From: Mycobacterium sp. GA-2829
GTDB lineage: Bacteria > Actinomycetota > Actinomycetes > Mycobacteriales > Mycobacteriaceae
DNA length: 64,000 bases
Direction of reading: 5' to 3'
Assembly (NCBI RefSeq): GCF_001499965.1
Contig: NZ_LQIT01000009.1
Location: 62,001 to 126,000 of the forward strand
The translations under genes were made by a program, and so were the position numbers. The notes under the pieces are model-generated. The model searched no databases and was not told the DNA's origin. It saw nothing but the letters and a program-made list of their open reading frames with translations. Below are positions 55,698-64,000 of this stretch, in pieces; the stretch's first letter is position 1; each line of letters opens with the position of its first letter.

Positions 55698-56638
55698 CCG
55701 TCGCGGCGGCCCTGCTGTTGTACGTAGCGGCGATCCTATCGATTGGACCGACGCTGCTGGCCCGGCTCACGGCCGATGGTGGGGCTCCACGCCTATCAAT
55801 AGCGGCCTGGTTGACCGCTATCGTCACAGTGCTCGGAAGCGCAACTGGGGCCATAGCGCTGCTGCTCATCGAGGCGGCCGGACACTGGGACAGCCCAGAC
55901 GCGCTCCTCGCGTCTTGCTTGGAGCGCCTCTATGCGATTCTCGCCGGGCACGCTGGGTGGCCGGCGCGAGGCGTTGCGACGGTCGCGGTGGCCATCGCCG
56001 TCGGGAGCCTTGTAGCCGTTTGCGTTCGAATTGGCCGTGCCCTGAGCCGCATGCGGACACATACATTCGCACACGCCGACGCGGTGCGCCTGGTCGGTAA
56101 GTCAGCTGGTAGCGACGTTGTGTTCATCGAAGCATCCGAACCAGCGGCTTACTGCGTAGCGGGTCGTCCACCGGCAATCGTCGTAACCACGGGTGCTCTC
56201 GCTGCACTCGACGAGGCGCAACTGGCCGCCGTCGTGGCCCATGAACGTGCTCACCTCGATGGGCACCATGCCTACGTCGTGGCCGCGATGCGCGGCCTGA
56301 CTGCCGCCCTACCCAGGGTCGGACTGTTCACAGACGCAGCCACGCACATCGGTTCTCTACTCGAGATGTGTGCCGATGACGCCGCCGCGCGGCGACATGG
56401 TCGTCAGCCCCTCCTGGCGGGCCTGTTGACGCTTTCCGGCGTCAACACGCCGGCCCACGGTCTGGCCGCCGCGGGTGTTGCCGTGCTCACCCGTGCTGAG
56501 CGCCTCTCGGATCCACCCCGGAGGTTTGCCCGAATCCAGACCCACCTGACGCTAGGCGGTGCGGTCGCGGCGATGGCTGCGACCCCGTTGGCTATCGTCG
56601 CACTATCGCTGTCGGGTGTGTTGATCTGTTTCGCTTGA
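55694..56638 (+). CDS. M56-family membrane metallopeptidase (BlaR1-type, no sensor domain)
   Basis: 314 residues, helices at ~1-20, 35-60, 95-125 and near the C-terminus (GAVAAMAATPLAIVALSLSGVL). Zinc motif VVAHERAHLDGHH, followed by LLEMCADDAAARRHG. Twin of 3247-4191. Four-base overlap with the BlaI gene. Confidence 0.9.
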   Translation: MTVAAALLLYVAAILSIGPTLLARLTADGGAPRLSIAAWLTAIVTVLGSATGAIALLLIEAAGHWDSPDALLASCLERLYAILAGHAGWPARGVATVAVAIAVGSLVAVCVRIGRALSRMRTHTFAHADAVRLVGKSAGSDVVFIEASEPAAYCVAGRPPAIVVTTGALAALDEAQLAAVVAHERAHLDGHHAYVVAAMRGLTAALPRVGLFTDAATHIGSLLEMCADDAAARRHGRQPLLAGLLTLSGVNTPAHGLAAAGVAVLTRAERLSDPPRRFARIQTHLTLGGAVAAMAATPLAIVALSLSGVLICFA

Positions 56639-56751
56639 CCGGGTGAGCCGTTCGTCGAGGGTCGTTGCTGTCCTTCTGGATACCTTGATTGTGGTGCACA
56701 ACAGCATTGAAAGATCCGTGCGACCATAACGGCCCACACTGTGCTTCGCGG

Positions 56752-56940
56752 CTAGACAGATGCGAGCACCGAAGCGGCGGCCGGGTCTGCCATAAGCAAG
56801 GCCGCTATCGCCAAAAACAGGGCCGACAGCAGAGCAGCCGCAATCCATCGCCGAGCCACGCGTGCGCTCTGCGGCGCTTGGCGCTGTGGGTCCCAACTCG
56901 ACCGCGGCCCAGAGCAGGACACGGCCAGCGTGCTCTTCAT
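56752..56940 (-). CDS. Small single-helix membrane protein, putative
   Basis: 62 residues: basic N-terminal half (SSWDPQRQAPQSARVARRW) then one helix IAAALLSALFLAIAALLMAD and PAAASVLASV. ATG at 56940 is 10 bp from the 17-bp operator with only a weak GGTGG. The operator position and a clean membrane profile support it; no homolog recognised. Confidence 0.45.
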   Translation of the reverse strand: MKSTLAVSCSGPRSSWDPQRQAPQSARVARRWIAAALLSALFLAIAALLMADPAAASVLASV

Positions 56941-56950
56941 GCCACCAATC

Positions 56951-56967
56951 TACTATGTCACTACGTA
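56951..56967. promoter_or_regulatory. 17-bp operator, small membrane protein / DUF305 gene
   Basis: TACTATGTCACTACGTA: TACTA / ACGTA arms, 7-base spacer, between divergent genes (10 bp from one start, 104 bp from the other). Confidence 0.55.
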
Positions 56968-57070
56968 TGTGACCATTGCTTCACAGGTTACCTTCGATAC
57001 GAGGTTTGGTGATGTTGCGCGTTGTGATTGCTGGGCCGTACGGCCATGATTACGCAGGCGAGGTGACGCG

Positions 57071-57712
57071 GTGTGCGCGCTTGAACTGACGAGTCGTACC
57101 GCCAGCCAATTGCGCTGGCCACTCGCCGTATTCGGGATCCTCACGACAATTTTGGTCGCGGGATGTGATGCTGCGGAGGGAGTTTCGGAGGGACATGCTT
57201 CGAGCGCCTCGGCCTTCACCGCCGAAGAGCCACATACGCGATTCGACGTCATGTTCGCACGCGACATCATCGACCACAACGCACAAGCCATCGCGTTGAG
57301 CAACATGGCCATCGTCAATGACGCCATGGCACCCCAAATCGTCGACATCGCAGGCCGAATCACCGCCAGCAGCTCTCGCCTAACCGATGAGCTGCAGGCG
57401 CTCCTCGCGGACTGGGGCTTCGCCCCGATGACCCCCAGCTCCCCTCCCCCAGCGCGCACTCCGAACCTTCCCACTCAACCGGGTGAACATCCCCTCGCCT
57501 CCGAGATAGACTTTCGCCGCTTAGCCGATGCGGCCGAAGCACGCGCGGCGGACGTGTATCTCGAACTGATGATCAGGCAGCACCGGTTCACGATCTCTGC
57601 CGCGCATGACCAACTTCAATCAGGGTCACACCCAAAAGCGGTGGCCATCGCGCGATCGCTCGTCGAAAGTCAGCAGGCCGAGATCTCTTTCATGGATGCG
57701 TTGCGACGCTGA
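57071..57712 (+). CDS. DUF305-type lipoprotein
   Basis: 213 residues; GTG 57071 after GAGGTGACGC. Lipobox in LTTILVAGC. Two DUF305 halves with reduced His content: FARDIIDHNAQAIALSNMA and LMIRQHRFTISAAHDQLQ. Compared with 16328-16996 the HH pairs are DHN and RQH, and the Met-rich loop is replaced by Pro (SSPPPARTPNLPTQP), so metal capacity is probably lower. Confidence 0.85.
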   Translation: MCALELTSRTASQLRWPLAVFGILTTILVAGCDAAEGVSEGHASSASAFTAEEPHTRFDVMFARDIIDHNAQAIALSNMAIVNDAMAPQIVDIAGRITASSSRLTDELQALLADWGFAPMTPSSPPPARTPNLPTQPGEHPLASEIDFRRLADAAEARAADVYLELMIRQHRFTISAAHDQLQSGSHPKAVAIARSLVESQQAEISFMDALRR

Positions 57713-57782
57713 CAAGATGCCGGCTAGCCAGAGCGCGTCACGAGCCCGGGATGTGCTTCGACGCATCCGCCCGCATGGCCGG

Positions 57783-58757
57783 TCAGTCGTGCATGTTCGC
57801 ATCTTCCGGTCCGCTGGGTGGCGGCTGTCGATGAAGTCCGCGCAGAAATGCGTTGTAGGCGGCCAGTTCTGCGTCGTCGCGCTCGACGTCGGCTTCTTTC
57901 TTCGCCGACTCCAGCTCCTCATCGCGACGCCAGCGTACGGCGAAGATCAAAGTGGTCAACAGCGCGACAGGCTCGCCGTAGGACCATGCCAAGGCGCCGG
58001 CGACTGCCTGGTCAGCGACCGGGTCGACGTTCCAATCTGGCGGCGGGTGCGCGAAGGTTTCGGTCAACGTGCGGGGTGCCATCATCAGGATCACGCCGAT
58101 AAAGACGTGGAGCGGCATTTCGACGAAGATGTCGAAGAACCGGCCTAGGTTGCTCTGCCGGACGGGAAGCGGGCCGGTCGACAAGATTGGCAGGATGAAG
58201 AGCAGGCCGCTGACAAGGAAGAACACCTGCAGGGCGAGGTGGCCGGCGACACTGGCCGCCGCCGCGTCGAATAGGTCGGACAAGTAAAGGCCGTAGTAGC
58301 TGAGAAGGAACACCGGAATGGTGAAACCGGGATGCAAGACGATGCGGCTCGCGCGGCATCGCAGCGCGCCCAACGCAGCGATTACGACGTAACGCCCAGC
58401 GCCGCAATGGGGCGTGGATCTCAGCAGCAGTCGGCCGGGGGCGCCCAGCACCAGCAGTGGCGGCACGAGTATCGACAGCGTCAGGTGCTGAAACATGAAG
58501 GCACTGAACAAGCGGTAGCCATAGCTGTCGATGGCAAGCCCGGTCACCGCCGCCAAGGCGATGCACCCTGCAAGAAAGCTCACGGTTCGCGTCCACGCCC
58601 ACTCGTGACCCCGCGACCTGACGACCCGAACGGCGAGCAGATACCACACCGCCAAGCCGACTGCTATCGCGGGAAGTAATGGCACCGGTGGGGGCAACCA
58701 GTCCAGCATCGTCAATATCGACGGTGGTGACGTAGGAAGCACCACTTGACCAATCAC
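57783..58757 (-). CDS. CtaG-family cytochrome c oxidase assembly protein (caa3_CtaG)
   Basis: 324 residues, 7-8 helices, GTG at 58757. SAFMFQHLTLSILVPPLLVLGAPGRLLL is the family core (cf. the C-terminal half of 44685-46613); His-rich face for copper. C-terminal charged tail (RWRRDEELESAKKEADVERD). Downstream of the TlpA/ResA-like gene on the same strand, giving an assembly operon close to ctaD and ctaE. Confidence 0.85.
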   Translation of the reverse strand: MIGQVVLPTSPPSILTMLDWLPPPVPLLPAIAVGLAVWYLLAVRVVRSRGHEWAWTRTVSFLAGCIALAAVTGLAIDSYGYRLFSAFMFQHLTLSILVPPLLVLGAPGRLLLRSTPHCGAGRYVVIAALGALRCRASRIVLHPGFTIPVFLLSYYGLYLSDLFDAAAASVAGHLALQVFFLVSGLLFILPILSTGPLPVRQSNLGRFFDIFVEMPLHVFIGVILMMAPRTLTETFAHPPPDWNVDPVADQAVAGALAWSYGEPVALLTTLIFAVRWRRDEELESAKKEADVERDDAELAAYNAFLRGLHRQPPPSGPEDANMHD

Positions 58758-58842
58758 GGATTCTCACCACAGAGAAGTGGAACGCGGAGCTCGGATGTCG
58801 ACCGGCTCGTGCGGTTGGCGGAGGTCGCGGCGCGGTCGCCGT

Positions 58843-59559
58843 TCACCTTGGTGACTCGGTGTTGGTGACGGGCTCGGCTGCGAGGCGCCGAACCAGGGGT
58901 TCGAGGTCTTCGGCGAGCAGCGCCCGCAGAAACACGGCGGCGACGCGATGTGCACGGTCCAACACGATGGTGGATGGGATCACGGTGGTGGGGTACCTGG
59001 CCCCCAGGGCGATCATCGTACGCATTGGGGGGTCATAGATCGACGGAAAGGTGACCTTGCGGTCGACGATGAAGTCGACCGCGGCTTGGCGGTTGTTATC
59101 GCGGACGTCGATGCCCATGAAGGCCACTCCCGCGTTTCGGGTCGCGTCGTACACCCTCTGCAATTCCGGCATTTCCGTTCGGCATGGGCCGCACCACTGA
59201 CCCCACACGTTGATCACCACCACCTGGCCCGCGAAGTCATCGACGGACACCGTGCGGTTTGGGTCCATCAGGTCAGGTCCGCGTATTAGTCCGGGTCGAT
59301 CGCGGTTCTGCGGCGGGTCATAGTAGATGTCGACCTGCCCACCGGGCGAGACGAATTCGAACGTGCCTCCCTGAGCGACGGCGTCGTCGCCGCTCGAACA
59401 GCCGGACACTGCGAAACCGAGCAACACCGCACTGACGCTCGCAGACATGCAGCGACGAATCGCCGAGATAAACGTTCGTCGTGTACGTAACGCCAGACCC
59501 TGCCGATCACTGCGCAATAGTGTCGATCCGATCCAAGAGATGCGGCGCCGCAAGTGCAT
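58843..59559 (-). CDS. ResA/TlpA-like thioredoxin lipoprotein
   Basis: 238 residues; ATG 59559 after TTGGAGGTAAG. Signal with lipobox (SAVLLGFAVSGC). Thioredoxin fold: VINVWGQWCGPCRTEMPELQ, GIDVRDNNRQAAVDF, and cis-Pro IPSTIVLD. WCGPC and the Glu-Met-Pro after it fit ResA-type reductants of apocytochrome c. One operator serves it and the divergent LDT. Confidence 0.9.
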   Translation of the reverse strand: MHLRRRISWIGSTLLRSDRQGLALRTRRTFISAIRRCMSASVSAVLLGFAVSGCSSGDDAVAQGGTFEFVSPGGQVDIYYDPPQNRDRPGLIRGPDLMDPNRTVSVDDFAGQVVVINVWGQWCGPCRTEMPELQRVYDATRNAGVAFMGIDVRDNNRQAAVDFIVDRKVTFPSIYDPPMRTMIALGARYPTTVIPSTIVLDRAHRVAAVFLRALLAEDLEPLVRRLAAEPVTNTESPR

Positions 59560-59658
59560 CAGGCTTACCTCCAAGGACTCAAAGTCAGCGCATGAACTCA
59601 GCGAGGCATGGGTATGACCGGCACGGGCACCTTCAAGGTCGGTTCGCAAGACGCCTTC

Positions 59659-59675
59659 TACGTAGAGACTACGTA
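59659..59675. promoter_or_regulatory. 17-bp operator shared by ResA-like and L,D-transpeptidase genes
   Basis: TACGTAGAGACTACGTA: perfect TACGT / ACGTA arms; 100 bp from one start and 46 bp from the other. Confidence 0.62.
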
Positions 59676-59720
59676 AGATGGTAGCGAAACTGGTTCAGGG
59701 CGAATGACGGGATAACACGA

Positions 59721-60953
59721 ATGAGGCGGATTGACTCCGCGGCCATCCATCGGCGCAACGGTCCCTGGTGGACGATGTTGGCGCTGCTGGCCATTACCAG
59801 CATTGTCCTTGGCGTGAGCGCCTGTGGCGGCTCGACGCCGCCGCAGCAACCCCAGGCCATCGTTGACAAGGGCACACCCTTCGGCGATTTGCTCGTGCCG
59901 AAGGTGCAGGCGTCTGTGACTGATGGCGCCATAGGGGTTCCGGTGGAATCGCCGGTGACCGTTACCGCGGACGCCGGGGTGTTGGGGGAAGTGACATTGG
60001 TGAACGAGCAGGGCCGCGTCGTCGCGGGCCATCTGAGCCCCGACGGTGTCACGTGGAGTTCAGCAGAACCGCTCGGCTATAACCGGCAGTACACGCTCAA
60101 CGCGGAAGCGCGCGGACTCGGCGGGGTGGCACGCACCAGCGCCACCTTCGAAACCCATTCGCCGCAGAACCTCACAATGCCGTATGTGCTTCCCAACGAT
60201 GGCGAAGTCGTCGGCGTCGGGCAGCCCATCGCGGTGCGCTTCGATGAGCCCATCCCAGACCGAATCGCCGCTCAGCAGGCGATCACCGTGACCACAAACC
60301 CCCCCGTCGAGGGTGCGTTCTACTGGTTGAGCGACCGCGAGGTCCGATGGCGGCCGGCGGACTACTGGAAGCCAGGAACGTCGGTCGACGTTCAGGTGAA
60401 GACCTACGGAGTGGATTTGGGTCAAGGACTGTTTGGTCAGGACGACGTCGCCACGCGCTTCACGATCGGCGACGAGGTGATCGCCACCGCCGACGACACC
60501 ACCAAGACTTTGAGCGTCAGTGTCAACGGCAATGTCGTCAAGACCATGCCGATCTCCATGGGCAAAGACAAGACGCCGACCGACAACGGGAAATACGTCA
60601 TCGGCGATCGATACTCGTTCCTGGTGATGGATTCCTCGACCTACGGCGTTCCGGTGAACTCGCCAGACGGATACCGCACCGAGGTCAACTGGGCGACTCA
60701 AATGTCCTATGGCGGAATCTACGTCCACGCCGCTCCGTGGTCGGTCGGCAGCCAAGGCCGCGCCAACGTCAGCCACGGCTGCCTCAACGCCAGCACCGAG
60801 AACGCGAAGTGGTTCTACGACAACACCAAAAGAGGCGACATCGTCGAGGTCGTCAACACGGTCGGACCGACACTCTCGGGAACAGACGGACTCGGCGACT
60901 GGAACGTCCCCTGGGACCAATGGAAAGCGGGAAACGCCACGGTAATTGGCTAA
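59721..60953 (+). CDS. L,D-transpeptidase, LdtMt2-like lipoprotein
   Basis: 410 residues; ATG 59721. Lipobox VLGVSAC; two Ig-like domains; YkuD with [13 protein letters not shown] (Ala for the usual Ser) and [15 protein letters not shown]-terminal DWNVPWDQW as in LdtMt2. Paralog of 22560-23780 along its whole length. Stop codon overlaps by four bases with the convergent RipC-like gene. Confidence 0.95.
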   Translation: MRRIDSAAIHRRNGPWWTMLALLAITSIVLGVSACGGSTPPQQPQAIVDKGTPFGDLLVPKVQASVTDGAIGVPVESPVTVTADAGVLGEVTLVNEQGRVVAGHLSPDGVTWSSAEPLGYNRQYTLNAEARGLGGVARTSATFETHSPQNLTMPYVLPNDGEVVGVGQPIAVRFDEPIPDRIAAQQAITVTTNPPVEGAFYWLSDREVRWRPADYWKPGTSVDVQVKTYGVDLGQGLFGQDDVATRFTIGDEVIATADDTTKTLSVSVNGNVVKTMPISMGKDKTPTDNGKYVIGDRYSFLVMDSSTYGVPVNSPDGYRTEVNWATQMSYGGIYVHAAPWSVGSQGRANVSHGCLNASTENAKWFYDNTKRGDIVEVVNTVGPTLSGTDGLGDWNVPWDQWKAGNATVIG

Positions 60954-62062
60954 TATCGTCGAACATTGTAAATCGGAGCCGACGAGATTGGCGCCACCTT
61001 TACCGGGGTGCCGTACGTCGAGGCGTGCACCATGTTCCCGTTTCCGATGTAGATCCCCGCATGTGAGGCGTCTGAATAGAAGGTGACGATGTCACCGGGC
61101 TGAACGTCGGACGTGGCGACGGGCTGTCCACCGGCGGCCAGGGCTTGACTCGACCGTGGCAGCGACTTGCCGTTCTGCAGGAATGCCCACTTGATGAGTC
61201 CTGAGCAGTCGAATGCGTTCGGTCCGGTCGCACCCCAAGAGTACGGAGAGCCGACGCGGCTCAACGCTGCCTGCACAACCGCCGCCCCTTCGGGCGAGCC
61301 GGAGGGTCCCGGTGCGACCGGCGGCAGTCCCGCCTCCGGCATCGCGACGATCGCGGGGCCTCCGGCTGGTGGAGGCGGCGGCGGGAGCGGCACCGGACCA
61401 GGGTCCGCTAACGCGGCGCGCTGATCCGTAGTCAAAGAGCGGTACTGAGCCTCGACGTCTGCGATCTGCGTGCGCAGCCGACTTTGCTCGGCCTGAAGAC
61501 CGGCACGAACCGCTGAAGCCTGTTCTGCTGCCGTCCGGGCATCGAGCGCCGAGGATTCGGCCGCGCGGGCGGCGCTCTCCGCACGTGTTGACGCAGCGCG
61601 ATAGGCCGCGATGCGGTCCGACATTTGGGCAGCCATCAGGCGATTGAACGACAGCTCATCGAGCAGGCGTTGCGGAGAGTCTGCGGCCAGCGCGGCACTG
61701 ATGCCGCTCGTCGGACCTCCCATGTAGGACGCGGCCGCCACCTGGTCCACGATGTCCTGATATGCGCGCAAATCTGCCCGCGCAGCCGTCAAAGCGTCAG
61801 ACTCTGCGCGCTGGCGACCCTCGGCTTGGCGTTGTGCCGCCAGTTTCGCCTCAAGGTCAAGTTCGGCCGAGTAGATGGCTTCCGACGTTCGTTCAGCCTC
61901 CCGAGACAGCTCCGTCATGCGGGCCAAAGCATCGGCCGCGGGGTCGGCCCTACCAATGCCCAACGAGACGCCGAATGTCAGTATAAGCACGATCGCCACG
62001 ACGAGAGCACCCGCCGATCGGCATATCGCGGCAGGGTCCACTCTCAAGACACAGATCCTCAC
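60950..62062 (-). CDS. RipC-like NlpC/P60 peptidoglycan endopeptidase
   Basis: 370 residues from GTG 62062 (an in-frame TTG at residue 6 is possible). Signal ([20 protein letters not shown]), coiled coil with [20 protein letters not shown], Pro-rich linker, NlpC/P60: [40 protein letters not shown]. Same length as the copy at 18079-19191. An operator is 15 bp upstream. Confidence 0.93.
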   Translation of the reverse strand: MRICVLRVDPAAICRSAGALVVAIVLILTFGVSLGIGRADPAADALARMTELSREAERTSEAIYSAELDLEAKLAAQRQAEGRQRAESDALTAARADLRAYQDIVDQVAAASYMGGPTSGISAALAADSPQRLLDELSFNRLMAAQMSDRIAAYRAASTRAESAARAAESSALDARTAAEQASAVRAGLQAEQSRLRTQIADVEAQYRSLTTDQRAALADPGPVPLPPPPPPAGGPAIVAMPEAGLPPVAPGPSGSPEGAAVVQAALSRVGSPYSWGATGPNAFDCSGLIKWAFLQNGKSLPRSSQALAAGGQPVATSDVQPGDIVTFYSDASHAGIYIGNGNMVHASTYGTPVKVAPISSAPIYNVRRY

Positions 62063-62076
62063 ACAGCAGGGACATC

Positions 62077-62093
62077 TATGGTCTAACTACGTA
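62077..62093. promoter_or_regulatory. 17-bp operator upstream of RipC-like gene
   Basis: TATGGTCTAACTACGTA: right arm ACGTA perfect, left arm TATGG one base off TACGG; 15 bp before the start. Confidence 0.42.
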
Positions 62094-62283
62094 GATCACG
62101 AAAAGGTTACGAGCGAAGGCGTCGAAAGTCCAACTAAGCGGCAGCCAGCAGACGTCGGCCACACCCGCCTTCACCCGTCTGCAACCCACCGTTGCGGGGC
62201 AAAAACGCTGTGGCGGAGTGCATTTAGTCCCTCGCGATCAGCGCATCAACACCGCTGAGGCTAGAACCTACTGGGTGCATTAG

Positions 62284-62300
62284 TATGCAGTGTCTACGTA
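62284..62300. promoter_or_regulatory. 17-bp operator upstream of ctaE
   Basis: TATGCAGTGTCTACGTA: right arm ACGTA perfect, left arm TATGC; 31 bp before the ctaE ATG. Confidence 0.48.
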
Positions 62301-62330
62301 GATCGCCTGGGACTTGCATTGAGGGACGAT

Positions 62331-62924
62331 ATGACCAGTGGAACCGCCATCACGGCCCGGGTTCATTCCCTGAATCGGCCCAACATGGTCTCCGTCGGGA
62401 CCATCGTGTGGTTGTCCAGCGAGCTGATGTTCTTTGCCGGCTTGTTCGCGATGTATTTCACCGCTCGATCCCAAGCTGACGAGTGGCCCCCGCCTCCCAC
62501 CGAGCTGAACCTCGCGCTCGCGGTGCCGGTGACATTGGTACTCATCGCGTCGTCGTTCACATGTCAGATGGGTGTCTTTGCCGCCGAACGCGGCGACGTC
62601 TTCGGTCTGCGCCGGTGGTACCTCGTCACTTTCGTCATGGGATTCTTCTTCGTGCTGGGCCAAGGGTACGAGTACATCAACCTGGTGCATGAGGGAACCA
62701 CCCTATCGAGCAGCGCCTACGGCTCCGTCTTCTACCTGACGACCGGGTTTCACGGATTGCACGTCATAGGCGGTCTGGTCGCCTTCGTCTTCTTGCTCAT
62801 GCGCACGCGAATGAGCAAGTTCACCCCGGCGCAGGCGACGGCCGCCATCGTCGTCTCGTACTACTGGCATTTCGTGGACATCGTCTGGATTGCACTGTTC
62901 GCCACGATCTACTTCGTGCGGTGA
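62331..62924 (+). CDS. ctaE: Cytochrome c oxidase (aa3) subunit III
   Basis: 197 residues; ATG 62331 after GAGGGACG. Five helices as in actinobacterial Cta[54 protein letters not shown] and the closing [22 protein letters not shown]. Operator 31 bp upstream. The next gene overlaps its stop. Pairs functionally with ctaD at 51963. Confidence 0.95.
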   Translation: MTSGTAITARVHSLNRPNMVSVGTIVWLSSELMFFAGLFAMYFTARSQADEWPPPPTELNLALAVPVTLVLIASSFTCQMGVFAAERGDVFGLRRWYLVTFVMGFFFVLGQGYEYINLVHEGTTLSSSAYGSVFYLTTGFHGLHVIGGLVAFVFLLMRTRMSKFTPAQATAAIVVSYYWHFVDIVWIALFATIYFVR

Positions 62925-63313
62925 TGACCGCAACGCCTTGCCTGCGCCAACTCCGTCGTCGCGCCCGGCAGGCGATCGTGCTTGCTTTGGCCGCGATACT
63001 GGTAGGACTGGTCTCGAATGCTGTGCCGTCTGTCGCTGCAGAACCGTCGGGGCAGTCTGCGTCGACGACAACCTCGCAAACCCCTGCCGTCCCCACTCCA
63101 ACCAAGCATTCCTACGACGACACCCACAGCGGGCAACAACCCGAAGGTGCAAGCCCAGCCCTTTATATATTGGGGGGTGCGCTCTTCGGTCTGATGGCGA
63201 TCGCGGTCATCTTGCTTCGGGCTGGCAAGACTGAACGCCACCACCTCACCCGAAGCGCATCAGTGTCCCGGCCGATCGTCGTCAACCCCCGAACAACAGA
63301 TACAGGCCGGTGA
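62921..63313 (+). CDS. Exported single-pass membrane protein following ctaE
   Basis: 130 residues (GTG 62921 or ATG 62924). Signal-like helix [18 protein letters not shown], Ser/Thr/Pro-rich middle ([19 protein letters not shown]), second helix [19 protein letters not shown] and basic tail. Overlaps the ctaE stop, so co-expressed. Not recognised; position suggests an accessory oxidase subunit or a surface protein. Confidence 0.65.
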   Translation: MMTATPCLRQLRRRARQAIVLALAAILVGLVSNAVPSVAAEPSGQSASTTTSQTPAVPTPTKHSYDDTHSGQQPEGASPALYILGGALFGLMAIAVILLRAGKTERHHLTRSASVSRPIVVNPRTTDTGR

Positions 63314-64000
63314 AGGTGTATCCGACCATGGTGAGCATCATTGCGAGCTGTCCGCTGATTTGATTCCGTTTCGGAAGTAGCCGCAGCGCTCGATCGTGCG
63401 CGGCGATCACAGCCACGATGTGGCCGATCACCACGCACGAGACCTTGATCGTCCACAGCACCGAAGGGTGCTGGGACAGCACGTACACCACGTCGGTCGA
63501 ATCCAACCCGAGTAGGTGCCACCCGCGGCCTAACGGATCGGCCAACCGGACGATCGTCTCCTGGCCACGCTCCACCAAATAGGAGATGTAGTGGGCGAAG
63601 ATGTAACCGACGACGATCGGTATTAACGAATGAGCCAGTTCGCCGGGTAGTTGCCGGCGGCGGTCCGGGTCCACCCCGCCGGTTGCCCTCGCCGCAGCCC
63701 AGAAGGTCACGCCGACAACGGACACGAACACCACCAAGCCGACGGTCCGAAGTAGAGAGGCGGCCCAGTCTTCGGCGAACATTGGGAACGAGGCCGCATA
63801 CCGATCGACGAAATTACGGAACGCGGGTGATTGCGAGAAGCTGTCGAAGGCCGTAGAGCCGAGCAACACCGCCAGGACGGCTACGCTGCCCGGACGAACT
63901 GGCAAGGTCGTCAGGTGGTCCATTGGGTTGATCACCGTGATCCGGGCGGTCACGGGGCTGCGCCGAAATGGAGCGAGCCGCGACACGGCCATGCTGTAGA
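63282..64000 (-). CDS. Polytopic membrane protein, C-terminal part only (cut by the right window edge)
   Basis: The frame is open to the window edge, so the N-terminus is missing; an ATG at 63992 is inside the likely gene. ~240 residues seen with six helices ([105 protein letters not shown]). It resembles the C-terminal half of long actinobacterial membrane proteins sometimes labelled fenitrothion hydrolase; I treat function as unknown. His residues in helices (ELAHS, FAHYIS, IGHIV, AAHD) could bind metal or heme. It overlaps the 3' end of the previous gene on the other strand. Confidence 0.7.
   Translation of the reverse strand, partial: YSMAVSRLAPFRRSPVTARITVINPMDHLTTLPVRPGSVAVLAVLLGSTAFDSFSQSPAFRNFVDRYAASFPMFAEDWAASLLRTVGLVVFVSVVGVTFWAAARATGGVDPDRRRQLPGELAHSLIPIVVGYIFAHYISYLVERGQETIVRLADPLGRGWHLLGLDSTDVVYVLSQHPSVLWTIKVSCVVIGHIVAVIAAHDRALRLLPKRNQISGQLAMMLTMVGYTFTGLYLLFGG

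Overview
The window is almost certainly from a mycobacterium (or a close mycolic-acid relative). It is GC-rich, encodes an antigen 85 type mycolyltransferase, and its cell-wall enzymes match the mycobacterial LdtMt and RipA/RipB/RipC architectures in domain order and length. It looks like accessory DNA (large plasmid or island): metal resistance, many paralogous pairs and several decaying genes. I see no replication, conjugation, transposase, tRNA or rRNA gene, so plasmid versus island cannot be decided here.

Layout: 1-9.4 kb: truncated M23 peptidase, antigen 85 enzyme, CcsB/ResC, M56-BlaI pair, L,D-transpeptidase (LDT), small two-helix membrane protein, then a four-gene operon (CPVCN membrane protein, TlpA thioredoxin, BlaI, M56). 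9.8-20.5 kb: RipA-like enzyme, multicopper oxidase, two-component system, amidohydrolase, DUF305 lipoprotein, frameshifted alpha/beta hydrolase, RipC- and RipB-like enzymes. 20.7-33.5 kb: lipoprotein, two LDTs, BNR-type lipoprotein, a decaying copper-efflux module with a frameshifted CopA, orphan response regulator, a broken membrane gene, LDT, RipB-like enzyme. 33.6-43.8 kb: ruined serine hydrolase, cadmium module (CadD, P1B ATPase, CmtR), methyltransferases, cyclase-YHS fusion, sulfide module (CstB-like, TauE, CstR-like), HXXEE protein. 44-52 kb: DsbA-like protein, CopD-CtaG fusion, CcdA, LDT, second cyclase-YHS and a large P1B ATPase. 52-64 kb: CtaD, M23 peptidase, BlaI-M56, small membrane protein, DUF305 protein, CtaG, TlpA/ResA, LDT, RipC-like enzyme, CtaE and a right-truncated membrane protein.

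The unifying signal is a 17-bp inverted repeat, TACTA-N7-TAGTA or TACGT-N7-ACGTA with close variants, found at about 22 places, nearly all in short intergenic promoter regions. It precedes most of the wall genes (6 LDTs, 5 NlpC/P60 enzymes, 2 M23 enzymes, antigen 85), the cytochrome oxidase genes (ctaD, ctaE), the thiol-redox and assembly genes, and two of the three BlaI-type repressor operons. I infer a BlaI/M56-controlled regulon that deploys a second peptidoglycan/mycolate remodelling kit together with aa3-oxidase biogenesis. A second operator family, ATACCC-N2-5-GGGTAT, marks CsoR/CstR-type control of the copper and sulfide modules. All functional calls rest on reading the sequence and on knowledge of the families; no database search was run.
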